From assembly GCA_934370915.1 (NCBI GenBank), contig CAKRNI010000058.1:1-12886 (forward strand): DNA of 12,886 bases, read 5' to 3'. Position 1 is the first letter of the stretch, and each line of letters starts with the position of its first letter. Both the position numbers and the translations under genes were made by a program. The DNA comes from an uncultured Lachnospiraceae bacterium. GTDB lineage: Bacteria; Bacillota; Clostridia; Lachnospirales; Lachnospiraceae. Below are positions 6,710-12,886 of this stretch, one piece after another. Under the pieces are notes generated by a model. The model saw only the letters and a program-made list of their open reading frames with translations, did not search any database and had not been told where the DNA came from.

Positions 6710-9700
6710 TTATCCCCTGATCAGAAATTCCTTCATTCTCCACAGCGTCTCCAGATCATTCTCCAGATAGACAGACGCCGCCAGATTCTCATCGTACTCC
6801 ATACAGCTTCCCTTATCCGGGCAGAGCGGCAGGATTACCGCTTCGGAAAGCCGGGAAAGTGTGAGGTTTTTCGCGTACATTTTCCGGTATTCCGCTTCCA
6901 GAACCTGGAACAGATTCTTCGAATTCTCGATACAGCATGCGGAGAACTCCACAAGCGCCTCTCTGCTGCAGCCTGAAAGCCTCGGTGTCGCGTAGGGCAG
7001 GATCATGTTGATGGACGGCTGAAGTCCCGCCACCTTCATCTCCTCACGGCGCACGGTGTCGCCGCCGATAAACGGATACAGCGTGGATTCCACGAACCAC
7101 TGGCGCAGGTTCGGCATCGAGTAAATGCTCTCAACCGGGACCTTCAGACACTGCATCAGGTCACGGCCATAGCCGGACAGAACACCCACAACGACCTTCC
7201 TAATCGGGATCCCGTCCTCCCTGAGCTGCGGCACAAGCACCTGAAGACGGTCCGCCTTGTGGACAAGGTCATCCACTAAAATCACCGGCCGGTCGAAGGA
7301 TTTGATCGTCTCGATCTGGCTTTTTAACGGCGAGTAGTACGGGAAGGGCTCGATCGTAAAGCTGTTAAGATCCGGCTCGTAGACCTTATCGGTGTGCAGC
7401 GTCTTTGTCACCGTGTTCGGAACCACTTTTCCTCTCAGGATCTTACCGAAGGGGACGCACATATTCTTTCCGAGTCTTCTCGGAACCAGCGGTTCCCTCG
7501 GCACATCGTTGAGGGCCGTGATCCGGTCTACGAGGCGGTGATGCATGACACCGGATGATAAGGAGATCACGAGATTTCCCGGATACAGCTTCGTCATAGC
7601 CATCTGAAGCTTTCTGTGGTTCTTTTCGATGGCGTCCAGAACTGCCGCATTGCTGGCAAACGGTTCCTTGATCGTGGTCTCCAGATTGTGCAGGAACATC
7701 AACGGCTCATGCATATCGACCATATAGACCGTCCGCTTATCGCTCTCGTCCGCCAGCTGCGGACGGATAAAGCCCTGTCTTTCCAGCGCGTACACAACCT
7801 CCTTCGTCGTCGTTCCGCGCTCCGCCACGAACAGCGCAAAGCTGTAATTCTTTTCCAGTTCCTTCGCGAGGACCTCCACAAGAAGCTGCTGCGGGGCATC
7901 CCGGATCACCTCGCTGTCCCCTGCGTTCTCCTCCCTCGCGTAGATTCCCGTGATGAGAAGGATCTCCCGGCTGCTCTTTCCCCGCACCAGATTCGCTAAC
8001 TCCATGTCTTTTAAGACGCCGAACAGCTCGTTATTTCCGATCTCCCGGTAACTCACAAAGCCCGCCGGGCGCTCGCCTTCCACGGTATTTCTTAAGAGCA
8101 GCAGACGGTCATTTTCCACCTGGATCCTTGTCAGGATCGACTGGGCATCCGGATGTCCGTAGAGGACCGTATTTCCAAGCTCGTCAAGAATCTCTCTGTC
8201 TCTTCCCGACGCATTTTCGAACGCGATGGCTTTCGCCCTCAGGATCGGCTTGAATTCCGGTTCCCGCAGGTACATGCCCTTGTGGTAAATATATTCCTGA
8301 ACGACCGGATCAATGAGACTGGAAATATCGCGGTGGTTATCGATATTTTCACGGATCTTCGTGGAGCTGATATCCTCCAGCTCCTGCGGAAGCTCCAGCT
8401 GCACGACTTTCCCCCGGATCTGCTCATATACCTCCGTCGGATGTTCTTCACCCGGGCGGCGGAAGACGATGTGGTTGAAGGTATGGATGGAATTCTCTTC
8501 CGGCTCCTTTTTATAGGAGCTTGCGTTGTGGATCACGTCGGAACCCACAACGATATAGAGTTCTTCCGTCGGGAACATCTCCTTCAGCCTCCGCAGATCC
8601 GCCGGATTCGCGATATTTACCGGCGTGTTGTCCGGGAATAAATGGACATAAAACTCGTCCGCGATGGACATGTTTACGATCTGCCGGCGCACCAGGTGCG
8701 GCTGGGTCTTCTTCGACCAGGAAAATTCATCGATGGCAAGAAATACGGTAAATCCGAGCTCCTGGATCTTCTTTGCAATCTCCTTGTGGGATAAGGTAAA
8801 CGGGTCAAAGGTTCCCGGGAAAAATGCGATCTTCTCCCGCGTCCTGGTCTCCACCAGACCGCCGAATAACTGGTAGTGGGCGATAAAACGGTCGATATGG
8901 GACAGGGTCGCGGCACGGTAATAGAGACTCAGCTCGCCGCCCTTATTCTCATTTAACAGGAACAGGAGTTTCTTTGCGCAAAGGGAGAACATCCTGCTCT
9001 TATCCCGCTCCGCAAGGATCTGGGAACCGAAAATATGCTGTCCGATGACAAGCAGTGCCTCCTGACGGACCTGTTCCCGGTAGTTTGCAAGACAGCTTAA
9101 GATCAGGCCGAGAAGCTTCATGCGGCGCTCTTCCGATACTTCCTCGGACTCATGGAAACGGACGGTATACCGCGAATAGCACTCCAAAAGGACTCCTGAC
9201 GTATCGAGGGCAACAGACACGATCCGTTCGTTTCCGTTCGCCAGCAGGATATGCAGACGTTCAATGATGTCATCAAGCTGTTCCGGCGGCAGCCATAAGG
9301 CAAACTCACCGAGGTATTCCGGGATGTATTTGGAGAACTCGTACTCTCCCACTTCCAGTCCCTTTAAGAGTTCCACAGCAATCTCATTTCTCTGGTCTGT
9401 TGTCAGTAAATGGGCAAGGCGCAGGAGCGCGCGGCCCGCGTCATGGCGGACACCAACCTGCTCGCTGACCTTGATCAGGTTGGAAAAATGAGCACAGATA
9501 TGGAGAAGGTGATCCCGCTTTCCGTGATCCACCTGATCTGCCAGAAGCTTGATGTTTACGGATTTCAAGATCCACGGGGTAGCGGATTTTAAATTTTCAA
9601 GGAAGATATCGCTGACCACATCATGTCCGTATAAGACTTCCCGCTGGGCGGTGGTATCCAGACGCAGGTTCGTATAGATCCGGTACTGTAAGAATAACAA

Positions 9701-11563
9701 CGTGATCGTCCTCGGATTGATTCGGTGTGCCGCGTCGCAGGCAATCTCGTAGCAGGCGCTTTCCGGAGGTACTGCCTGAGTCAGGATCTTTAAAACACGG
9801 ACGGCTGCGATCTGTACCTTCTCATCCGGATCATCCATATGGCTAATGGCAAAGCGGATCAGCCGTTCCAGACGGCTGCCCTTGCTGCAAAGATCCAGGG
9901 GCAGGGAGAAAATACAGTCTAATAAGTAGAATACCGGATCGCCCACAAGGCGGTGGTGTCCGTCAAACCATTTCATGAAGACCTCAAACAGCTCTTCCCG
10001 GACTTTCTCCGAGCTCCGGTCCATAGCAGATACCATGACAAATTTCAGAGAATTCTGAATTCGGTTCTTCTGCTGCAGGGTCAGACGGTAATCCGGGCAT
10101 ACGAGCTGTCCAATATACTCCTCCCAGAGCGTCAGCGCCGTCTTGTCGTCCGGATCCGGCATATTTTTCGGCAGTTCTTTCCGGTATCCGGCGTTGAAAT
10201 CCGCGAACATTTTTCCGATCAGCGCCGCCGCCTGTCTCCGGATATCGCCCTCGCGGTTTAAGAGGAGCTCATACAGGAAGCTGATGGTCTGCTCTTTCTG
10301 GCGGTGGTTCAGGTGGATCGAATATTCGTTGAACATATTTAAGTACGCGCGGACATTCTTCCAGTCTTTTTCGCTTCTTGCCGCCTCCAGGATATTTCCG
10401 AACTGGCGCTCGGTTCCGAGACGGTGCATCACGTCGATGTTATGCTCGATTCCCCAGAATACGAAGGAACGGACCACCTGTTTTCCGGTCTGTACGACAA
10501 TGTCCACCGGCTGTTCCGCAGGATCCGGGTTTCCTGTCAGATCCACATCCACGCCTTTGGAACGCATGTAACGCTCGAATTCGTAGAGACGGGAGTAGAC
10601 GACGCGGTAGCGGTTCCGTTTTGCCTCATCCACATTGTCGAGCTTTGACAGGATCACATCGAAGGAATCTTTTAACGTGTAGATCTTCGTGATCTCGCGG
10701 CCATCCTCGCCGCGCATCTGTTTTACGCGGAAATCGGCGTAGATCAGGACCAGAGACTCCACAGAGATATTGTCGAGTTCCAGATCCCAGGTGGAATGGT
10801 TCGCGGCGATGTGACCGATTCCTTCCATATTGTAGGCAGTAAACCACTGGTTCGTATAATAATAGTGAAGGTACGGAACCCGCTCATCCGGCTTACAGCC
10901 AAATTTTCCGAGGTCATGTCCCGCTGCTGCGCCCGACGCCAACGCCAGATCAATTGGCACCCCCGCCTCATAAAGCCCCCGGGCTGCCACCATCGCAACA
11001 TAGTGGACACCCGCGATATGTCCCAGCGTCTCAAATGGAGTCGCCTCACGGTTTAACCGCATCATTTCATATATGTACTGATCACGGAACTCACGGATAA
11101 AGTGGGCGTACTCACCGGCGCGCTCAAAACCAGCATATTCTTCTTCTGTCAGAAAGCGGAAATCATCATATGGATCGAACGGCAGGACCTTCCGTTCTTC
11201 GTCAAAGAAGTACTGGAGAACATTCAGGAAATAGAGCGCAGACGGCGCATAAGGAGCTGCGGACACAGCGAAATCCGCATCCGGGTACAGAATGTGGGTC
11301 GAATATTTATAAGCGAAGGAAAGCCATCCCTCCTCCGGTTCATTGCTGAGTTTTTCCATATCTACGCGGCAGAATTCCAGAATCTCCGCGCAGGAAAAAC
11401 GTCTTGTTACCGGGAATGCCTTCTCGAAGATCACTTCCCAGCGGTCTTTATCAAAGAGCTGCTGCATACTGCGGCGGCTGAGACCGATCTTTTTTAAAAA
11501 TTCTTTCTCTGACAGACGGTTTCCAAGCTCTGTCACAAGGTGGCGGATGTGTCTGTTATACAT
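6710..11563 (-). CDS. Giant multidomain protein: HD domain, HEAT/ARM-like region, nucleotidylyltransferase, GNAT-like, PRTase-like
   Basis: This is a 1617-residue cytoplasmic protein with no signal peptide or membrane helix. Residues 13-45 may form a helix-turn-helix-like bundle. Residues 171-330 form an HD metal-dependent phosphohydrolase domain, with His187, His216-Asp217 (GHDLGKFG), His251, His256 and Asp277. Residues about 380-905 are alpha-helical, HEAT/ARM-like; examples are 438-453, 578-595 and 827-847. Residues 911-1090 are NadD/CoaD-like: GTFDPFTLSH (917-926), VVGSD (1005-1009) and the closing ISSTKIR (1065-1071). Residues 1105-1285 may be a GNAT-like fold. Residues 1310-1530 resemble a phosphoribosyltransferase, with VILVDDLVHKAD (1427-1438) in place of the usual PRPP loop. 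The start ATG has GGAGGT 6 bases upstream. Its own promoter lies at 11702-11730. The function is not known to me. NadD lies beside the HD protein YqeK in many Firmicutes, so nucleotide or NAD-related chemistry is an inference. Confidence 0.85.
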   Translation of the reverse strand: MYNRHIRHLVTELGNRLSEKEFLKKIGLSRRSMQQLFDKDRWEVIFEKAFPVTRRFSCAEILEFCRVDMEKLSNEPEEGWLSFAYKYSTHILYPDADFAVSAAPYAPSALYFLNVLQYFFDEERKVLPFDPYDDFRFLTEEEYAGFERAGEYAHFIREFRDQYIYEMMRLNREATPFETLGHIAGVHYVAMVAARGLYEAGVPIDLALASGAAAGHDLGKFGCKPDERVPYLHYYYTNQWFTAYNMEGIGHIAANHSTWDLELDNISVESLVLIYADFRVKQMRGEDGREITKIYTLKDSFDVILSKLDNVDEAKRNRYRVVYSRLYEFERYMRSKGVDVDLTGNPDPAEQPVDIVVQTGKQVVRSFVFWGIEHNIDVMHRLGTERQFGNILEAARSEKDWKNVRAYLNMFNEYSIHLNHRQKEQTISFLYELLLNREGDIRRQAAALIGKMFADFNAGYRKELPKNMPDPDDKTALTLWEEYIGQLVCPDYRLTLQQKNRIQNSLKFVMVSAMDRSSEKVREELFEVFMKWFDGHHRLVGDPVFYLLDCIFSLPLDLCSKGSRLERLIRFAISHMDDPDEKVQIAAVRVLKILTQAVPPESACYEIACDAAHRINPRTITLLFLQYRIYTNLRLDTTAQREVLYGHDVVSDIFLENLKSATPWILKSVNIKLLADQVDHGKRDHLLHICAHFSNLIKVSEQVGVRHDAGRALLRLAHLLTTDQRNEIAVELLKGLEVGEYEFSKYIPEYLGEFALWLPPEQLDDIIERLHILLANGNERIVSVALDTSGVLLECYSRYTVRFHESEEVSEERRMKLLGLILSCLANYREQVRQEALLVIGQHIFGSQILAERDKSRMFSLCAKKLLFLLNENKGGELSLYYRAATLSHIDRFIAHYQLFGGLVETRTREKIAFFPGTFDPFTLSHKEIAKKIQELGFTVFLAIDEFSWSKKTQPHLVRRQIVNMSIADEFYVHLFPDNTPVNIANPADLRRLKEMFPTEELYIVVGSDVIHNASSYKKEPEENSIHTFNHIVFRRPGEEHPTEVYEQIRGKVVQLELPQELEDISSTKIRENIDNHRDISSLIDPVVQEYIYHKGMYLREPEFKPILRAKAIAFENASGRDREILDELGNTVLYGHPDAQSILTRIQVENDRLLLLRNTVEGERPAGFVSYREIGNNELFGVLKDMELANLVRGKSSREILLITGIYAREENAGDSEVIRDAPQQLLVEVLAKELEKNYSFALFVAERGTTTKEVVYALERQGFIRPQLADESDKRTVYMVDMHEPLMFLHNLETTIKEPFASNAAVLDAIEKNHRKLQMAMTKLYPGNLVISLSSGVMHHRLVDRITALNDVPREPLVPRRLGKNMCVPFGKILRGKVVPNTVTKTLHTDKVYEPDLNSFTIEPFPYYSPLKSQIETIKSFDRPVILVDDLVHKADRLQVLVPQLREDGIPIRKVVVGVLSGYGRDLMQCLKVPVESIYSMPNLRQWFVESTLYPFIGGDTVRREEMKVAGLQPSINMILPYATPRLSGCSREALVEFSACCIENSKNLFQVLEAEYRKMYAKNLTLSRLSEAVILPLCPDKGSCMEYDENLAASVYLENDLETLWRMKEFLIRG

Positions 11564-11701
11564 GGAAATACCTCCATTTCGAGGATGTTAAGGACGGGCT
11601 GCGCGGAAATTTCTATCCTGCTGCCGTATCGGTTTCCGGATCACTTCAGGAACATCGGTTGTGCTGAGGAAAGTTTTCCGGCTGTCCACAATTATAAGAC
11701 C

Positions 11702-11730
11702 AGTATAAACATTTCCTGAGGTGTTTTCAA
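11702..11730 (-). promoter_or_regulatory. Sigma-A-type promoter of the giant gene
   Basis: TTGAAA (11730-11725) and TATACT (11707-11702) are 17 bases apart on the minus strand. The predicted start near 11695 gives a leader of about 130 nt. A second TATAAT lies 6 bases downstream but has no good -35. The tandem repeats begin 6 bases upstream of the -35, where an activator or UP-type contact would act. Confidence 0.65.
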
Positions 11731-11736
11731 GAAATT

Positions 11737-11815
11737 TTCTTTTCGGATCGTGCACCGATGATTTTTCTTTTCAGATCGTGCTTGGATCGTTTCTTTTCAC
11801 ATCATACTCGGACCG
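11737..11815. repeat. Three degenerate tandem repeats between divergent promoters
   Basis: Copies at 11737-11764, 11765-11790 and 11791-11815 each begin TTCTTTTC and continue into GGATCGTGC, AGATCGTGC or ACATCATAC, followed by a GAT/GAC-containing end. The period is 26-28 bases. Copies 1 and 2 agree closely; copy 3 is more diverged. Read on the minus strand the core is GATCYGAAAAGAA. The placement beside the giant gene's -35 suggests iterated binding sites for an unknown regulator. Confidence 0.65.
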
Positions 11816-11845
11816 CGAATAATAAAAGAATTTGTCACTTTGCAC

Positions 11846-11874
11846 TTGACAGCTGATGTATCTGATGGTATTAT
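11846..11874 (+). promoter_or_regulatory. Promoter of the perR-like gene
   Basis: A consensus TTGACA (11846-11851) and TATTAT (11869-11874) are 17 bases apart. Transcription should start near 11881, inside the Fur/PerR-type palindrome, giving a leader of about 57 nt. Confidence 0.85.
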
Positions 11875-11880
11875 TTCAGT

Positions 11881-11902
11881 AACAATTATCATTATTATTG
11901 TT
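11881..11902 (+). promoter_or_regulatory. Fur/PerR-type operator in the perR promoter
   Basis: AACAAT (11881-11886) and ATTGTT (11897-11902) form a palindrome whose interior is also symmetric (AT steps every third base). The segment 11886-11900 agrees with the B. subtilis PerR box TTATAATnATTATAA at 11 of 14 positions. It covers the predicted start site, which fits repression by the gene's own product. Confidence 0.7.
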
Positions 11903-11937
11903 TATTTGATCTCTACACTCCGGAAAGGAGGTGCACC

Positions 11938-12339
11938 ATGAAAGCATTAAAATTCAGCCGCCAGCGCGAGTCTATCCGGGAATGTCTTAAAAACCGCAAG
12001 GATCATCCTACCGCGGATGCCGTTTATGTGACGATCAGCAAAGAATACCCGAAGATCAGTCTGGGAACTGTATACCGCAACTTAAATCTTCTGGCAGATA
12101 TGGGCGAGATCCAGCGTTTTTCCAGCGGAGACGGATCGGAACATTTCGATTACAACACAGATCCGCATTACCACTTTGTGTGCAAGACCTGCGGGGCGAT
12201 CATCGATATGCCTCTGGATCTGGTCTGTGACACTTCGGATCTTCTCACCGCTCCGTTCCCGGGACGGGTTGATTCCCACACGGTTTTCTTTTACGGTGAA
12301 TGCGAAGACTGCCTGAAAAAGAAAAACGAAAAAGTTTAA
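11938..12339 (+). CDS. perR: Fur family peroxide-responsive repressor (PerR)
   Basis: This is a 133-residue transcription factor that represses oxidative stress genes until peroxide oxidises its iron-binding histidines. An N-terminal winged helix includes HPTADAVY and SLGTVYRNLNLL (41-52). The five regulatory metal ligands of B. subtilis PerR (His37, Asp85, His91, His93, Asp104) have counterparts at identical spacing: His23, Asp71, His77, His79 and Asp90. The structural zinc cysteines correspond to Cys82, Cys85, Cys122 and Cys125. Asp at position 90 favours PerR over Fur, which usually has Glu there. The N-terminus is about 14 residues shorter than in B. subtilis. The start ATG has AAGGAGGT 5 bases upstream. 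It lies directly upstream of a rubrerythrin gene, a known PerR target in clostridia, and both promoters carry related palindromes. Confidence 0.93.
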   Translation: MKALKFSRQRESIRECLKNRKDHPTADAVYVTISKEYPKISLGTVYRNLNLLADMGEIQRFSSGDGSEHFDYNTDPHYHFVCKTCGAIIDMPLDLVCDTSDLLTAPFPGRVDSHTVFFYGECEDCLKKKNEKV

Positions 12340-12340
12340 A

Positions 12341-12371
12341 ATTCTATTGACATTCGTTGTCAATTAGAATA
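12341..12371 (+). promoter_or_regulatory. Dyad symmetry enclosing the -35 of the rubrerythrin promoter
   Basis: ATTCTA-TTGACA, a TTCGT loop, then TGTCAA-TTAGAAT form a 12-bp inverted repeat with one bulged base, directly after the perR stop. It contains the -35 hexamer and ends at the -10. It could be an operator for a second regulator, or a weak 3' hairpin for the perR mRNA. It lacks a U-run. Confidence 0.5.
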
Positions 12372-12375
12372 TAAT
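12347..12375 (+). promoter_or_regulatory. Perfect-consensus promoter of the reverse rubrerythrin gene
   Basis: TTGACA (12347-12352) and TATAAT (12370-12375) are separated by exactly 17 bases. This is full sigma-A consensus, so the gene should be strongly expressed when not repressed. Transcription should begin near 12382. Confidence 0.9.
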
Positions 12376-12397
12376 AACGATAACAGTTACTATTATT
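12373..12397 (+). promoter_or_regulatory. Fur/PerR-type operator overlapping the rubrerythrin -10
   Basis: AATAACGATAAC and GTTACTATTATT are inverted around 12385, with 9 of 12 positions symmetric. The GATAAC-type hexamers resemble the Fur-family repeat. It overlaps the -10 and the start site, where a repressor would block initiation. It fits the PerR consensus less well than the palindrome in front of perR. Confidence 0.6.
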
Positions 12398-12545
12398 TGT
12401 TTAGATCAACTGACAGGATTGCGATCCGTCAGTGACCATCTTTCAAAAGAACTGTGATCCATGTTACAACCGTCAATTGATCAGGGATCTCTATATTTCA
12501 AGATCCCTGACCCCTGATAAAATTTTTAAAAAGGAGAAAAATACT
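12382..12545 (+). promoter_or_regulatory. Structured 5' leader of the reverse rubrerythrin mRNA
   Basis: The leader is about 164 nt with three helices. Hairpin 1 is ACTGAC-a-GGAT / ATCC-GTCAGT (12409-12433, TGCG loop). GATCAA (12404-12409) can pair with TTGATC (12477-12482) to close a domain around hairpin 1. Hairpin 2 is a perfect 10-bp stem (12481-12490 with 12501-12510). ATCAGGG (12480-12486) can pair instead with CCCTGAT (12512-12518), just before an A/T tract. The ribosome binding site AAGGAG is at 12531-12536. I do not recognise a known riboswitch. A strong mRNA-stabilising leader is an equally simple reading. Confidence 0.5.
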
Positions 12546-12886
12546 ATGAAGAAATTTGTATGTTCTGTATGTGGTTATGTATACGAGGGCGAGGCTGCTC
12601 CGGAGAAATGTCCGCAGTGCGGCGCACCGGCTTCCAAATTCGTTGAGCAGAGCGGCGAGATGAACTGGGCTGCTGAGCACGTAGTTGGTGTTGCACAGGG
12701 CGTTAGCGAAGATATCCTTGCTGATTTAAGAGCTAATTTCCAGGGTGAATGTTCTGAGGTTGGTATGTACCTCGCTATGGCAAGAGTTGCTCACAGAGAA
12801 GGTTATCCGGAGATCGGTCTTTACTGGGAGAAGGCAGCTTACGAAGAGGCTGAGCACGCTGCTAAATTTGCAGAGCTCCTCGGCGA
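12546..12886 (+). CDS. Reverse rubrerythrin, 5' part (runs off the right edge)
   Basis: This non-haem di-iron peroxidase detoxifies hydrogen peroxide and oxygen in anaerobes. The visible 113 codons begin with a rubredoxin-type iron site: VCSVCGY (Cys6, Cys9) and CPQCG (Cys22, Cys25). A linker follows, then the start of the ferritin-like four-helix domain, with [16 protein letters not shown] and [20 protein letters not shown]. The latter carries the ExxH di-iron ligand pattern. Rubredoxin first and ferritin-like second is the reverse order, as in the clostridial revRbr proteins, which are PerR-controlled in Clostridium acetobutylicum. The start ATG has AAGGAG 9 bases upstream. The C-terminus is outside the window. 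Confidence 0.95.
   Translation, partial: MKKFVCSVCGYVYEGEAAPEKCPQCGAPASKFVEQSGEMNWAAEHVVGVAQGVSEDILADLRANFQGECSEVGMYLAMARVAHREGYPEIGLYWEKAAYEEAEHAAKFAELLG

Larger units (their letters stand above)
11564..11937. other. Divergent intergenic region between the giant gene and perR
   Basis: These 374 bases contain no ORF that I support. From left to right they hold the giant gene's leader of about 130 nt, its minus-strand promoter, three degenerate tandem repeats, the plus-strand perR promoter, a Fur/PerR-type palindrome and the perR ribosome binding site. The leader shows no recognisable riboswitch. Confidence 0.7.

Noticed and set aside
8153..8641. Plus-strand ORF of 162 residues opposite the nucleotidylyltransferase domain
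   Set aside because: The minus-strand frame carries clear, conserved motifs across this stretch, so this is a shadow frame. There is no promoter or ribosome binding site.
11737..11815. CRISPR array
   Set aside because: The repeats are contiguous and degenerate, with no unique spacers, and no cas genes are present.
12461..12517. 18-codon ORF in the rubrerythrin leader
   Set aside because: It has no ribosome binding site, and its sequence is explained by the hairpin at 12481-12510.

Overview
The window looks like a chromosomal segment from an anaerobic, gut-type Clostridia, most likely Lachnospiraceae. The reasons are a moderate GC content, strong AGGAGG-type ribosome binding sites, a TAXI/TRAP uptake operon, and a peroxide regulator next to a rubredoxin-first (reverse) rubrerythrin. 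The taxonomic placement is inferred from gene content only.

Layout from left to right. Positions 1-9 hold the first three codons of a minus-strand gene that leaves the window. Positions 192-3953 hold a minus-strand TRAP-TAXI operon: promoter, lipoprotein substrate receptor, DUF1850 protein, fused 4TM/12TM permease and terminator. Positions 4089-11730 hold a second minus-strand cluster. It begins with a very large 1617-residue protein, followed by a lactate/malate dehydrogenase-like protein and then a flavodoxin-fold FMN reductase-like protein. A strong terminator hairpin lies between the last two genes. Positions 11564-11937 are the divergent intergenic region, with opposing promoters and three degenerate tandem repeats. 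From 11938 the strand switches to plus: a PerR-type regulator, then the start of a reverse rubrerythrin gene cut by the window edge.

The TRAP genes form a complete sodium- or proton-coupled uptake system for an unidentified organic acid. The PerR and rubrerythrin genes form an oxidative stress unit. Each has a near-consensus promoter overlapped by a Fur/PerR-type palindrome, which suggests autoregulation of perR and PerR control of the peroxide-reducing rubrerythrin. The rubrerythrin mRNA has a structured leader of about 164 nt.

The most unusual part is the middle cluster. The 1617-residue protein appears to join an HD phosphohydrolase domain, a long HEAT/ARM-like helical region, a NadD/CoaD-like nucleotidylyltransferase, a possible GNAT-like domain and a degenerate phosphoribosyltransferase-like domain. 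It lies upstream of a dehydrogenase that keeps the catalytic His of the LDH/MDH family but appears to lack the partner Asp. I do not recognise a described system with this composition. A role in nucleotide or NAD-type cofactor chemistry linked to redox is a hypothesis only.
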